Source: Gemmatimonadales bacterium
Lineage (GTDB): Bacteria > Gemmatimonadota > Gemmatimonadetes > Gemmatimonadales > GWC2-71-9
Length of the DNA stretch: 64,000 nucleotides
NCBI GenBank assembly: GCA_036265815.1
Contig: DATAOI010000022.1
Coordinates: 1-64,000, forward strand
Direction: 5' to 3'
The notes beneath the pieces were generated by a model, which saw only the letters and a list, made by a program, of their open reading frames with translations, made no database searches and was not told the origin of the DNA. Both the position numbers and the translations under genes were made by a program. Within the stretch, counting starts at the first letter, position 1. Each line of letters opens with the position of its first letter. Positions 55,112-64,000 of the stretch are shown piece after piece.

Positions 55112-55806
55112 GCCCGCTCATCCGGATCCTGAATCTCACCCGGGAGTACCAGATGGGCGACGAGCGGATTCTCGCCCTCCGCGGGGTGACGTTGGATATC
55201 GTCCGCAACGAGTACCTCGCCATCATGGGCCCTTCCGGCTCGGGCAAGTCCACCATGATGAACCTGCTCGGCTGCCTCGATACGCCGAGTGGCGGCGAAT
55301 ACTGGCTCAATGGTCAGGAGGTCTCCCGGCTTTCCGATGACGAGCTCGCCCGCGTGCGGAACCGAGAGATCGGCTTCGTGTTCCAGACCTTCAACCTGCT
55401 GCCGCGGGCCACGGCGTTGCACAACGTCGAGCTCCCGCTGGTCTATTCCGGCGTCCGGGGGCGCGAGCGCCGGGCGCGTGCCGCGGCGGCCCTGGAGCGG
55501 GTGGGGCTGGGCCACCGGATGGCGCACCGGCCCAACGAGCTCTCCGGAGGCCAGCGCCAGCGGGTGGCGATCGCCCGCGCGCTGGTGAACCAGCCGTCGA
55601 TCCTCCTGGCGGACGAGCCGACCGGCAACCTGGACAGCGTCACCAGCGAAGAGATCATGAGGGTGTTCGCCGACCTCCACGCGGCGGGCCAGACGGTGAT
55701 CATGGTGACCCACGAGCCCGATATCGCGGCGCACGCGGAGCGGGTGGTGGTGCTGCGTGACGGCGCCGTCGAGACCGACCGTCTCACCCGGGGCGCCGCG
55801 GCCTAG
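55108..55806 (+). CDS. MacB/LolD-type ABC transporter ATPase
   Basis: A 232-residue ATP-binding subunit. Walker A is [20 protein letters not shown], the Q-loop [10 protein letters not shown], the signature [15 protein letters not shown], Walker [14 protein letters not shown] and the H-loop MVTHEPD. The closest class is MacB/LolD/FtsE. It is the only ATPase in this operon, which contains four permeases, so it presumably serves all of them or two alternating pairs. Its ATG overlaps the fusion-protein stop. Confidence 0.94.
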   Translation: MSPLIRILNLTREYQMGDERILALRGVTLDIVRNEYLAIMGPSGSGKSTMMNLLGCLDTPSGGEYWLNGQEVSRLSDDELARVRNREIGFVFQTFNLLPRATALHNVELPLVYSGVRGRERRARAAAALERVGLGHRMAHRPNELSGGQRQRVAIARALVNQPSILLADEPTGNLDSVTSEEIMRVFADLHAAGQTVIMVTHEPDIAAHAERVVVLRDGAVETDRLTRGAAA

Positions 55807-55807
55807 G

Positions 55808-57049
55808 ATGCCCGTGCTCGAGGCGGTCCGGATGGCGCTCCGGACGATCCGGGCCCAGAAGCTCAAGAGCTTCTTCTCGCTGATCGGGGTCCTGATCGGG
55901 GTGACCTTCCTCATCGCGGTCGTCTCGATCGTGCAGGGCATGAACCGCTACATGGTGGACCGGTTCGCCAATGCGCTAATCGGCGCGAACACCTTCGAGC
56001 TGCGCCAGCGGCCCAGCATCGTGACCGGCAACGTTCCTGATGACGTGTGGCTCGCCTGGAGGCGCCGGCCCCGCATCAGCTACGAAGACGCGGACTACGT
56101 GCGCCAGCGGATCCACACCCCCGCCACCTTCACCAAATTCTGCTCCGACCGGGTGCAGGTGAAATACGCCGGCCGGGTCGCCAAGGACATCGATCTGGTC
56201 GGAGCCGAGGCGAGCTACTTCGGGATCCGGAACTACGAGATCACGGCGGGACGCAGCTTCACCGAGCAGGAGGTGCAGACCTCGCTCCCGGTGCTGGTGG
56301 TAGGGAACGAGCTCGCTGCCAAGCTGCTTCCCAATGTCGACCCGCTGGGGAAGACGGTCGAGATCGGCGGGCTGCCCTACCGGATCATCGGCGTGGTGGC
56401 CAAGCAGGGCACCTTGTTCGGGCTCTCGCTCGACAAGTTCGCCATCATGCCGTTCAGCGCGCCTGGCCGGCGCCTCATCTGCCCGATCAACATCCTGGAT
56501 GCCCTGATCGTCCGGACCAGCGACCCCGGCCGGATGCAGAACGCGATGGCGGAGGCCGAGGCTGTCATGCGCGGCCGCCGGCACCTCAAGCCATGGCAGG
56601 AGAACAATTTCGCTTTTCAGACCGCGGAAGGCGCCCTGGGCACCTGGCAGAAGATCTCCAAGGTCCTCTTTCTCACGCTGCCCGGCCTGGTCGCCATCTC
56701 CCTGGTGGTCGGCGGGATCGTGATCATGAACATCATGCTCATGGCGGTGAGCGAGCGGACCCGGGAGATCGGTATCCGGAAGGCGCTCGGCGCGCGGCGG
56801 GGCGACATCCTGGCGCAGTTCGTGATGGAGTCCGCCACGCTGTCGCTGGCCGGAGCGATCCTCGGCATCGGCTTCGGGATCGTGCTCGCGTTCGTGGTCA
56901 AGGCGCTGACGCCCCTCCCGGCCGCGGTGGCTCCCTGGTCCGTGCTCGTCGGCGTGGTGCTGGGCGTGACGGTCGGGGTGGCCGCGGGGGTGTATCCCGC
57001 GAGCCGCGCGTCGCGGCTCGATCCCATCGTCGCGCTGAGGGCGGAATGA
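55808..57049 (+). CDS. MacB-like ABC permease, type A copy 1
   Basis: A 413-residue FtsX/MacB-type permease with an N-terminal helix (KSFFSLIGVLIGVTFLIAVV), a MacB periplasmic core domain, and three C-terminal helices. The cytoplasmic coupling segment is VSERTREIGIRKALGARRGD. The opening MPVLEAVRMALRTIRAQK is shared with the permease at 58325, not with its direct neighbour. It begins 1 base after the ATPase and overlaps the next permease by 4 bases, so A and B are made together. Confidence 0.92.
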   Translation: MPVLEAVRMALRTIRAQKLKSFFSLIGVLIGVTFLIAVVSIVQGMNRYMVDRFANALIGANTFELRQRPSIVTGNVPDDVWLAWRRRPRISYEDADYVRQRIHTPATFTKFCSDRVQVKYAGRVAKDIDLVGAEASYFGIRNYEITAGRSFTEQEVQTSLPVLVVGNELAAKLLPNVDPLGKTVEIGGLPYRIIGVVAKQGTLFGLSLDKFAIMPFSAPGRRLICPINILDALIVRTSDPGRMQNAMAEAEAVMRGRRHLKPWQENNFAFQTAEGALGTWQKISKVLFLTLPGLVAISLVVGGIVIMNIMLMAVSERTREIGIRKALGARRGDILAQFVMESATLSLAGAILGIGFGIVLAFVVKALTPLPAAVAPWSVLVGVVLGVTVGVAAGVYPASRASRLDPIVALRAE

Positions 57050-58308
57050 CTCCGTCCCGCCCGATCACCCTGGCCAGCCGGATGCTGGAAGGCGTCGCCA
57101 TCGCGCTCGACTCGCTCCAGGCCAACAAAGTGCGGGCCGGGCTCACCGTGCTCGGCGTGGCCATCGGGGTCACCGCAGTGATCGCGATGGGCTCCGCCAT
57201 CACCGGCATCAACCTGAGCATCACCCGGATTCTCGAGTCGGCCGGACCCAAGACCTTCTTCGTGCAGCGCTATTTCTCCGGCGGCCTGGAAGTGTCCGAC
57301 GGTTCGGAGGAGCTCTCACCCTGGCGGCGGATGCCATGGATCACCACCGAGGAAGCCGAGCTGATCCGTCGGCTCCCGCTGGTGCGGGAGGTGAATATCG
57401 GAGAGTACGCCGCGGGGCCGGTGAGCTTCGAGGGGATCGACCTCAAGAGCGTCGATGTCGCGGGGTTCTCGCCCACCTGGCCCCAGGTGAACGGCGGGGA
57501 CATCCTGGCCGGGCGGAATTTCACGCCGATCGAGTACAGTGCCGGGGCGCACGTCGCGGTCATCAACGACAAGGCCGCCGAGTCGCTGTTCCCCGGACGG
57601 GATCCGATCGGGAAGACGATCAAGATCTTCGGCCAGCCGTTCCAGGTCATCGGGCTCCACGTCGAGGCGGCGTCCCTGTTCACCAACGCGGACAATCCCC
57701 GGCTGGCGATCCCTCACACCGCCTTCACCAAGGTGGCCGATTTCGAGCGGGGCTGGATGGAGGTCGCGGTGGTGCCGACGGCGGCGGCCAGCACGGTCGA
57801 CGCGCAGGAAGAGGTCACGGCCGCCCTCCGGAGCAAGCGGGGCCTTCGGCCAGGGGATCCCAACAACTTCGCCATCGTCACGCAGGACCGGGTGCTGGAG
57901 GCGTTCAATAAGATCACCGCCGGCTTCTTCGTGGTGATGATCGCGCTCTCCAGCGTGGGGCTCATGGTCGGTGGCGTTGGCGTGGTCGCGATCATGATGA
58001 TCTCGGTGACGGAGCGCACCCGGGAGATCGGGGTGCGGAAGGCCCTCGGTGCCACCCGGGGCGAGATCATGTTCCAGTTTTTGGTCGAGGCCGCCACGCT
58101 CACGCTGGTGGGATGCCTCATCGGCATGGGTCTCGGCGCGCTGATCGCCTACGGCATCCGGTCGTTCACCCGGATCCCGGCCACGGTGCCGCTGCTCTCG
58201 GTGGTGGCGGCGGTGGTGGCGTCGGTTCTCACCGGCGTGCTCTTCGGGCTCTATCCCGCGAACAGGGCCTCGCGGCTCGACCCGGTGGAGGCGTTGCGGT
58301 ACGAGTAG
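57046..58308 (+). CDS. MacB-like ABC permease, type B copy 1
   Basis: A 420-residue permease with four membrane helices and a MacB core domain. The N-terminus MLEGVAIALDSLQANKVRAG and the coupling region SVTERTREIGVRKALGATRG are shared with the permease at 59572. The C-terminal LFGLYPANRASRLDPVEALR is also nearly identical to that copy. It overlaps permease A1 by 4 bases. Type A and B subunits may form a heterodimer with the single ATPase; this is an inference. Confidence 0.92.
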   Translation: MTPSRPITLASRMLEGVAIALDSLQANKVRAGLTVLGVAIGVTAVIAMGSAITGINLSITRILESAGPKTFFVQRYFSGGLEVSDGSEELSPWRRMPWITTEEAELIRRLPLVREVNIGEYAAGPVSFEGIDLKSVDVAGFSPTWPQVNGGDILAGRNFTPIEYSAGAHVAVINDKAAESLFPGRDPIGKTIKIFGQPFQVIGLHVEAASLFTNADNPRLAIPHTAFTKVADFERGWMEVAVVPTAAASTVDAQEEVTAALRSKRGLRPGDPNNFAIVTQDRVLEAFNKITAGFFVVMIALSSVGLMVGGVGVVAIMMISVTERTREIGVRKALGATRGEIMFQFLVEAATLTLVGCLIGMGLGALIAYGIRSFTRIPATVPLLSVVAAVVASVLTGVLFGLYPANRASRLDPVEALRYE

Positions 58309-58324
58309 CCGGTTACATTAGGGC

Positions 58325-59569
58325 ATGCCCCTTCTCGAGGCCCTGCGGCTCGCCGTCCAGGCCATCTGGTCCGCGAAACTGCGCTCCTTTTTTACTCTCC
58401 TCGGTATCATCGTCTCGGTCGGTTTCTTGGTGGTCGTCGTCGCCGTCATCCAGGGGATGAACGCGTACGTCAAGGAGAACCTGACCGGAGCGATGATCGG
58501 CACCAACGCCTTCCAGGTGCGCCGCTCTCCCATCGCGCTGGGCCTGCTGGACGACGACCAGGTGCGGGCGATCAACAAGCGCCCGCTGATCTCGGCCGAG
58601 GACGCCGACGCGGTTCTTCGGGCGCTGCCGGAGGCCCAGGCGGTCTCGCTCCAGTCGGGCTGGCCGACGCCGGTCAACGACGTGACCTACCGCGAGCGCA
58701 CGGTCGGCAGCGTGCTGATCTTCGGAGTCACCCCGCCCTACCAGGTGGTGCAAGACTATCAGATGCTGGCTGGGAGCCCCCTCACCGATCCCGACATCCG
58801 GGAGCGCCGGCCGGTGGTGGTGCTGGGCTATGACGTGGCCTCCAAGCTGTTCGATCAGCCGGCGCTCGCCGTAGGCCGCAAGGTGCGGATCGCAGGCCGC
58901 GAGGTGTCGGTGAAAGGGGTGATTGCCAAGAAGGGGCGGGTGCTGGGCCAGTCGTTCGACGGATTCCTGTTGCTGCCGTTCAGCACCTTCGAGGCGTACT
59001 ACGGCCGGCGAAAGACGACCGTCGTCTCGGTGAAGATGGCCAGGGCGGAAGCGATCGACCCGGCGATGGTGCGCGCCGAGGAGGCGATGCGCCTGGCGCA
59101 TCGGCTTCGGCCGGGCGAGCAGAACGATTTCACCGTGGACAAGGCGGACGCCCTGGTGGCCTTCTGGCGCCGGCTCACCCGGCTCCTCTTCACCGCCATT
59201 CCCGCAGTGGTGTGCATCGGCATCGTGGTCGGCGGCATAGTAATCATGAACATCATGTTGATGAGCGTGACGGAGCGGACCCACGAGATCGGCCTGCGCA
59301 AGTCTCTCGGCGCCACCCGGCGAGACATCCGCCGTCAGTTTCTGATCGAGGCGATCGTGCTCTCCTCCTTGGGCGGACTGCAGGGCGTGTTCGCCGGCTG
59401 GGGCCTCGCTGCCGCCGTCTCGACCTTCACCCCGCTTCCCGCGCGGATCACGCTCTGGTCGGTGGCAGTGGCCCTGGCCCTGGGCGCAGGGGCCGGCATC
59501 GTGTTCGGCGTCTTTCCCGCCTCTCGCGCGTCGCGGCTCGATCCGATCACCGCCCTCCGGGCCGAATAG
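58325..59569 (+). CDS. MacB-like ABC permease, type A copy 2
   Basis: A 414-residue permease resembling the one at 55808: it starts MPLLEALRLAVQAIWSAKLR, followed by SFFTLLGIIVSVGFLVVVVA. The coupling segment is SVTERTHEIGLRKSLGATRR. It has four membrane helices and a MacB core domain, and the C-terminus reads FPASRASRLDPITALRAE, as in copy 1. It lies 16 bases after permease B1 and 2 bases before B2. Confidence 0.92.
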   Translation: MPLLEALRLAVQAIWSAKLRSFFTLLGIIVSVGFLVVVVAVIQGMNAYVKENLTGAMIGTNAFQVRRSPIALGLLDDDQVRAINKRPLISAEDADAVLRALPEAQAVSLQSGWPTPVNDVTYRERTVGSVLIFGVTPPYQVVQDYQMLAGSPLTDPDIRERRPVVVLGYDVASKLFDQPALAVGRKVRIAGREVSVKGVIAKKGRVLGQSFDGFLLLPFSTFEAYYGRRKTTVVSVKMARAEAIDPAMVRAEEAMRLAHRLRPGEQNDFTVDKADALVAFWRRLTRLLFTAIPAVVCIGIVVGGIVIMNIMLMSVTERTHEIGLRKSLGATRRDIRRQFLIEAIVLSSLGGLQGVFAGWGLAAAVSTFTPLPARITLWSVAVALALGAGAGIVFGVFPASRASRLDPITALRAE

Positions 59570-59571
59570 GG

Positions 59572-60807
59572 ATGCTGCGGAGTCTGGGCGAGGGCGTGAC
59601 CATCGCGTTCGATTCGCTGCGCGCCAACAAGCTGCGCTCGGGCCTCACCATCCTGGGCGTGGTCATCGGAGTCACCACGGTGATGGCCATCGCCTCGATG
59701 GTCCAGGGCATTCGCACCCAGATCTTCACCGCGATCGAGACCGCCGGGCCCAGCGTCTTCTACGTCATCCGCTTCTTCTCGCAGACTCCGTTGAACCCGG
59801 ACCATCTTCCCTACCAGGTGCGCATCCGGCCGGTGGTCTCGACGACCGACGCCGAGGCGATCCGGCGGGTGCCGGAGATCGCCTACGCCGGGATGTGGGC
59901 GCAGCTGTTTCAGCGGCTGGAGTATCAGGGTGCCCGGACTCAGACCGTGGCGGTGTTCGGCGCGGATGAGCACTACATGGACATCCAGGGCGGCACCCTG
60001 CTCCGCGGCCGATTCTTCACCCGCGGAGAGCTGACGGGCCGCGACGTGATCGTGCTGGAGACCGACGTGGCCGACCGGCTCTTCGGCCAGATCGAGCCGC
60101 TGGGGCGCTACGTCCGCGTGGGAGACAAGGCCCTGCTGGTGATCGGCATCTACCAGAAGCCGGGCAACATCTTCGAGCCGCCCGGGCAGGAGATCGGCGG
60201 AGTGATGCCCTTCGAGACCGCGCGGCAGAATTACCGGTACGACCAGACCAACAGCCTCTTCATCGCGGTGCGGCCCCATCCGGGCCTGCCGCCGGAGCAG
60301 GTCCGCGACCTGGCCACGGTCGCCCTTCGGCGCGCACGGGGGCTCCGTCCGGGGGCGCCCAACACCTTCGATCTCGTCACCCAGGACCAGATCCTGGACG
60401 TGATCGGGAAGTTCACCACCTACTTTTTTCTCGCCATGGTATCCCTCTCGAGCGTGGCCCTGCTGGTGGGCGGGATCGGCGTCATGGCGATCATGATGGT
60501 CTCGGTGACCGATCGCACCCGGGAGATCGGCCTGCGCAAGGCGCTCGGTGCCACCCGGCGGGAGATCCTCTGGCAGTTCCTGGTGGAAGCGGCCACCCTG
60601 ACCTTCGTGGGAGGGCTCCTGGGAATCGTGATCGGACTGCTGGCCGGCGAGGTGCTGAAGGCGGCCATGAACCTGGAGTCCTCGGTGCCGCTCTGGAGCG
60701 CCGCCCTGGCCTCGGGCGTGAGCATCGGCATCGGGCTCGTATTCGGGCTCTATCCCGCCAACCGGGCGGCCCGGATGGACCCGGTGGAGGCGCTGCGGCA
60801 CGAGTGA
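59572..60807 (+). CDS. MacB-like ABC permease, type B copy 2
   Basis: A 411-residue permease resembling the one at 57046: it begins LGEGVTIAFDSLRANKLRSG, with the coupling segment SVTDRTREIGLRKALGATRR and the ending LVFGLYPANRAARMDPVEAL. It has four membrane helices and a MacB core domain. It is the last permease of the operon. The order A1-B1-A2-B2 suggests duplication of an ancestral A-B pair. Confidence 0.92.
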   Translation: MLRSLGEGVTIAFDSLRANKLRSGLTILGVVIGVTTVMAIASMVQGIRTQIFTAIETAGPSVFYVIRFFSQTPLNPDHLPYQVRIRPVVSTTDAEAIRRVPEIAYAGMWAQLFQRLEYQGARTQTVAVFGADEHYMDIQGGTLLRGRFFTRGELTGRDVIVLETDVADRLFGQIEPLGRYVRVGDKALLVIGIYQKPGNIFEPPGQEIGGVMPFETARQNYRYDQTNSLFIAVRPHPGLPPEQVRDLATVALRRARGLRPGAPNTFDLVTQDQILDVIGKFTTYFFLAMVSLSSVALLVGGIGVMAIMMVSVTDRTREIGLRKALGATRREILWQFLVEAATLTFVGGLLGIVIGLLAGEVLKAAMNLESSVPLWSAALASGVSIGIGLVFGLYPANRAARMDPVEALRHE

Positions 60808-60879
60808 CGGTCCTGAGGCGGGCGTGCGATTTTCCCGGCCCATCGCATCTCCCGCGCTCACCCGTGACTCGAGGATGCG

Positions 60880-61767
60880 ATGCGGTTTTCCCTGTGGACC
60901 GTTGGCCTGGTCGCGTGCCTGCTCCTGGCGTGCCGCTCCGGGGGCCGGCCGGTGACGCTGAACCGTGAGCGCTCGGACGCGCGCTCAGATGTGCAGGCAG
61001 GCCCAATGATGCAGAAAGTGGCAGCGCCGGCCTCGGCGCCCCGCGACGAGCTCGCCGCCGCAGGATCCCTCGCCCACTCTCCCGCCACCACGACCGACCC
61101 TGCCATGGGCTCGAGCATGGTTATCCGCACCGGCAACGCGAGCCTCGAAGTCGACTCGCTGGAGCCGGCGATGAACGGATTGCGGCGGCTGGCGGAGCGG
61201 GTCGGCGGGTTCGTCGGCAACAGCGCCATCCAGAGCGGGCGGGAGCAGCTTCGGCAGGCCACCATGGAGATCAAAGTCCCCGCCGCACGTTTCGATGAGC
61301 TGACCAGCGGGTTGCCGCCCCTCGGCCGCGTGGAGTTCGTCAACATCAGCGCCGAGGACGTGGGCGAGGAGTTCGTGGATCTGACGGCGCGGGTGGGCAA
61401 CTCGCGGCGACTGGAGGAGCGGCTGATCGACCTGCTGGGCAGTCGCACGGGACGACTGCAGGATGTGCTGGCGGTTGAACGGGAGCTGGCTCGGGTGCGG
61501 GAGGAGATCGAGCGCCAGGAGGGGCGCCTGCGCTATCTCAAGAGCCGGGTGGCGCTCAGCACGCTCTCGGTCACCATCCACGAGCCTCCGCCGATCCTGG
61601 CCCATCAGCCGGGCTGGAACCCCCTCTGGGAGGCGATGCGCCAGGCCTGGCGCAACTTCGTGGCGCTGCTCGCCGGGGTGATCGCGTCGCTGGGCTTCGT
61701 GGTACCGGTGGCGGCGGCCGCCGGGGCGGGGATATTCTTGGTGCGACGGATCAAGCGAAGGGCCTGA
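60880..61767 (+). CDS. DUF4349 lipoprotein
   Basis: A 295-residue exported lipoprotein. The lipobox LLAC places the acylated Cys at residue 18. Residues about 75-250 match DUF4349: MVIRTGNASLEVDSLEPAMN, GGFVGNSAIQSGREQLRQAT, and the long helix VLAVERELARVREEIERQEG. A C-terminal hydrophobic segment (FVALLAGVIASLGFVVPVAA) is followed by basic residues. DUF4349 proteins have no known function. The gene follows the exporter operon by about 70 bases. Confidence 0.85.
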   Translation: MRFSLWTVGLVACLLLACRSGGRPVTLNRERSDARSDVQAGPMMQKVAAPASAPRDELAAAGSLAHSPATTTDPAMGSSMVIRTGNASLEVDSLEPAMNGLRRLAERVGGFVGNSAIQSGREQLRQATMEIKVPAARFDELTSGLPPLGRVEFVNISAEDVGEEFVDLTARVGNSRRLEERLIDLLGSRTGRLQDVLAVERELARVREEIERQEGRLRYLKSRVALSTLSVTIHEPPPILAHQPGWNPLWEAMRQAWRNFVALLAGVIASLGFVVPVAAAAGAGIFLVRRIKRRA

Positions 61768-61792
61768 CCCGTGCAACGCCTCCGGAGCCCCC

Positions 61793-62509
61793 ATGCCCGT
61801 GGATGTTCTGGCCATCGCCGCCCACCGCGACGACGTCGAGCTCACCTGTGCCGGCACGCTGCTCAAGGCCGTGGACGCCGGCCACCGGGCCGCCATTCTC
61901 GACCTGACGGGTGGCGAGAGCGGGACTCGAGGCAGCGCCGAGCTGCGTGCCGAGGAGGCACAGCGGGCAGCGGCCATCCTGGGTGTGTCCGAGCGGCGAA
62001 ATGCCGGCCTGTCCGACGCGCACCTGCAGAACACCGACGAGACCCGGCGCGTCGTGGTGGAGCAGATCCGCCGATTCGCCCCGCGGGTCGTCATTCTTCC
62101 CTTTCCCGTGGGGCGCCATCCGGACCACCGGATCGCCTCCGAGATCGGGCGGGATGCCTGCTACCTGGCGGGGCTGTCGAAGTATGACGCCCCCGGCACC
62201 CCCCACCGGCCGTTCAAGCTGCTCTACGCCCTGTCCTACCGGGAGGACCCGCTCAAGCCGACGTTCGTGGTGGACATCAGCGCACAGTTCGACCGGAAGC
62301 TCGCCTCGATCCGCTGCTATGGCAGCCAGTTCGATGGCGCCAGGGCGGCGGGCGAGATCTTCCCTACCGGACAGGACCTCTACTCGCTCATCGAGCTCCA
62401 GAACGCCCATTACGGCTCCCTCATCCGTACCCGTTACGGAGAGCCGTTCTTCACCCACGAGACCATGCTGGTCGACGACGTCGTGACGCTCGGCGTTCAG
62501 AGCATGTAA
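61793..62509 (+). CDS. bshB1: BshB1-like GlcNAc-malate / LmbE-family deacetylase
   Basis: A 238-residue zinc deacetylase of the LmbE/PIG-L family. It resembles BshB1 of bacillithiol synthesis: GGESGTRGSAELRAEEA, GRHPDHRIAS, and IRCYGSQF. The metal motif, usually AHPDDVE, reads AHRDDVE here; His, Asp and the following acidic residues are kept but Pro becomes Arg. No bshA or bshC is in the window, so bacillithiol use is only suggested; a broader LmbE role is possible. Confidence 0.82.
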   Translation: MPVDVLAIAAHRDDVELTCAGTLLKAVDAGHRAAILDLTGGESGTRGSAELRAEEAQRAAAILGVSERRNAGLSDAHLQNTDETRRVVVEQIRRFAPRVVILPFPVGRHPDHRIASEIGRDACYLAGLSKYDAPGTPHRPFKLLYALSYREDPLKPTFVVDISAQFDRKLASIRCYGSQFDGARAAGEIFPTGQDLYSLIELQNAHYGSLIRTRYGEPFFTHETMLVDDVVTLGVQSM

Positions 62510-62522
62510 TATTCTTCACATC

Positions 62523-63701
62523 ATGTCACACGCCCCCGTGTATCTCGACCACGCCGCCACCACACCGGTCCGTCCGGAGGTGCTGGAGGCGATGCTGCCA
62601 TACCTGACCGATCAAACCTTCGGGAACCCGTCCAGCGCCCACCGGTTCGGCCGCGCCGCGCGGGCCGGTCTGGAGCAAGCGCGGCGGGAGGTCGCCCAGG
62701 CCGTGGACGCCGAGCCCAACCAGGTCATCTTCACCTCGGGCGGGACCGAGGCGGACAACCTGGGGATCGTGGGGGCCGCCCTGGCCGCGCGCGACCGCGG
62801 CGGCGCCATGTGCGCCGTGGTGAGCGCCATCGAGCACAAGGCCATCCTCGCCGCCGCCCACGCCGTCTGTCACCTGGGCGGCCGCGAAGTGATCCTGGCG
62901 GTCGACTCCGACGGAATCGTGGATCTGGCGGCGCTGGATCGGGCGCTGGCGGACGGTCCGGCCGTGGTGTCGATCATGTGGGTCAACAACGAGATCGGGG
63001 TGGTGCAACCGGTACAGGAGATCGCGGCCCGGTGCCAGGCGGCCAAGGCCTACTTTCATACCGACGCGGTACAGGCGTTCGGCAAGCTGCCGGTGTCGGT
63101 GCGGGAGCTGCCGTGTACCCTGCTCACCCTGTCCGGGCACAAGATCGGGGCGCCCAAGGGGATCGGCGCCCTCGTAGTGCGCGACCGAAAAGCGGTCGAG
63201 GCGATCATTCACGGCGGCGGTCAGCAGTACGGGATCCGGCCGGGCACCGAGAACGTGGCCGGCGCCGTCGCCCTGGGGCGCGCCACTGCCCTGGCCCGGG
63301 AGGAGCAGGCCGAGGAGAGCGCGCGGTTGCGGCTGCTTCGGGATGATCTGGCGGGCCGGCTCAAGGCCCGGCTGACCGACCTGGTGGTGAACGGGGAGAT
63401 GACCGGGCGCGCGCCCCACATCCTCAATGTCTCCGTCGCGGGAGCGGACAGCGAAGCGCTGCTCATGCACCTCGATCTCGCCGGGGTGGCCGCGTCGAGC
63501 GGATCGGCCTGTTCAACCGGGGCGGTGGAGCCTTCCCACGTCCTCACGGCCATGGGTGTGCCGCGGGAGCTGGCGCTCGGAGCCATCCGCTTCAGCTTTG
63601 GCCGGGAGTCGACGGCGGCCGACGTCGAGCGGGTCGTCGAGGTCATGCCCGATGTGGTCGCCAAGGTTCGCCGGCTCGCGGGAGTGCTGGGCCGTGTCTG
63701 A
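62523..63701 (+). CDS. iscS: Cysteine desulfurase (IscS/NifS family)
   Basis: PLP enzyme of 392 residues that mobilises sulfur from cysteine. It has VYLDHAATTPVRPEVLEAM, a TSGGTEADNLGI segment and the PLP lysine in LSGHKIGAPKGIGAL. The persulfide Cys is in SSGSACSTGAVEPSHVL. An R-P-G-T-E-N segment (GIRPGTENVAGAVALG) is also present. The stop overlaps the mnmA start by 8 bases, so it probably feeds sulfur to MnmA for 2-thiouridine at tRNA position 34. A role in Fe-S assembly is also possible. Confidence 0.94.
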   Translation: MSHAPVYLDHAATTPVRPEVLEAMLPYLTDQTFGNPSSAHRFGRAARAGLEQARREVAQAVDAEPNQVIFTSGGTEADNLGIVGAALAARDRGGAMCAVVSAIEHKAILAAAHAVCHLGGREVILAVDSDGIVDLAALDRALADGPAVVSIMWVNNEIGVVQPVQEIAARCQAAKAYFHTDAVQAFGKLPVSVRELPCTLLTLSGHKIGAPKGIGALVVRDRKAVEAIIHGGGQQYGIRPGTENVAGAVALGRATALAREEQAEESARLRLLRDDLAGRLKARLTDLVVNGEMTGRAPHILNVSVAGADSEALLMHLDLAGVAASSGSACSTGAVEPSHVLTAMGVPRELALGAIRFSFGRESTAADVERVVEVMPDVVAKVRRLAGVLGRV

Positions 63702-64000
63702 GCGGGTACTGGTGGCGATGTCGGGCGGGGTGGACAGCTCGGTGGCGGCCGCGCGCCTGGTGGAACAGGGGTACGACGTGGTCGGCGCCACCATGAAGCT
63801 CTTCTGCTACGGCGACTCGGTGCCGGACCGCCCCTGCTGCTCGCTCGATTCCATCAACGACGCGCGGGACGTGGCCCATGCCCTGGGTGTGCCGCACTAC
63901 GTGCTCAATCTGGAGGACCGGTTCGATCTGCACGTGATTCAGAACTTCGTGAGCGAGTACAGCCGCGGACGCACCCCGATCCCCTGTGTCCGGTGCAACT
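63694..64000 (+). CDS. mnmA: tRNA-specific 2-thiouridylase MnmA (truncated by window end)
   Basis: N-terminal 102 residues of MnmA, which thiolates uridine 34 of Lys, Glu and Gln tRNAs. The PP-loop VAMSGGVDSSVAAARL is at the start, and the catalytic Cys motif is in GRTPIPCVRCN at the window edge. LFCYGDSVPDRPCCSLDSIN carries the extra cysteines seen in some MnmA proteins. GTG 63694 overlaps the cysteine desulfurase stop. The gene continues beyond the window. Confidence 0.93.
   Translation, partial: MSERVLVAMSGGVDSSVAAARLVEQGYDVVGATMKLFCYGDSVPDRPCCSLDSINDARDVAHALGVPHYVLNLEDRFDLHVIQNFVSEYSRGRTPIPCVRCN

Overview
The window is GC-rich, densely coded bacterial chromosome. It carries no tRNA, rRNA, CRISPR array, insertion sequence or phage gene that I could recognise. 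The gene content implies a double-membrane bacterium: LolA, TolC, an outer-membrane barrel protein, a SPOR-domain protein and C-terminal processing proteases. A 289-residue primary-type sigma factor without region 1.1, a BshB1-like deacetylase, DUF4105, DUF2911 and DUF4349 proteins, and many secreted proteins of unknown function fit Gemmatimonadota best. That assignment is an inference from gene content, not a phylogenetic result.

Layout. 77-4273 (+): a tightly coupled ribosomal operon, rpsF-rpsR-DUF2232-rplI, followed by a FakA-FakB-like fusion gene and rsfS. 4285-8982 (+): a large metallopeptidase/beta-propeller/barrel protein and a SPOR-domain protein. 9033-14245 (+): smc, a type I-beta DAHP synthase and lolA. 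14239-21632 (-): rpmE-prfA-prmC-ylbF-tmk, then an S41 protease with its own intrinsic terminator, a DUF2520 oxidoreductase and a second S41 protease. 21665-24133: divergent rpmE and crp/fnr promoters, then a Crp/Fnr regulator, a metallo-beta-lactamase-fold hydrolase and a CsgG/FlgO-like protein. 24130-28206 (-): DUF4105, Gfo/Idh oxidoreductase, SpoIID-like and YajQ genes.

28299-32299 (+) is the best regulatory unit in the window. A promoter is followed by a SAM-II-like aptamer, a long structured leader and a 12-bp intrinsic terminator placed just before the metY start. The transcript then encodes metY, an aspartate kinase and metX. This looks like a SAM-repressed methionine biosynthesis operon controlled by attenuation.

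32372-42192 is mostly (-): sigma factor, aldehyde dehydrogenase, a small membrane protein, an NtrX-like response regulator, a hypothetical protein, thpR, larE and comM, with arfB and a DUF2911 gene on (+). 42336-46755 (+): a small HExxH lipoprotein, a divergent ALDH-fold enzyme, the remains of a hybrid histidine kinase, and a third S41 protease. 46763-50722 (-): a very large NtrY-like sensor kinase, divergent from a creatininase-fold gene. 52235-60807 (+): a TolC/MacA/MacB-type exporter operon with one ATPase and four permeases, apparently a duplicated permease pair. The window ends with a DUF4349 lipoprotein, bshB1, a cysteine desulfurase and the start of mnmA; the last two together supply sulfur for tRNA 2-thiouridine.

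Start sites were chosen from ribosome binding sites, overlaps and family N-termini. Domain and family names rest on motif recognition by eye.
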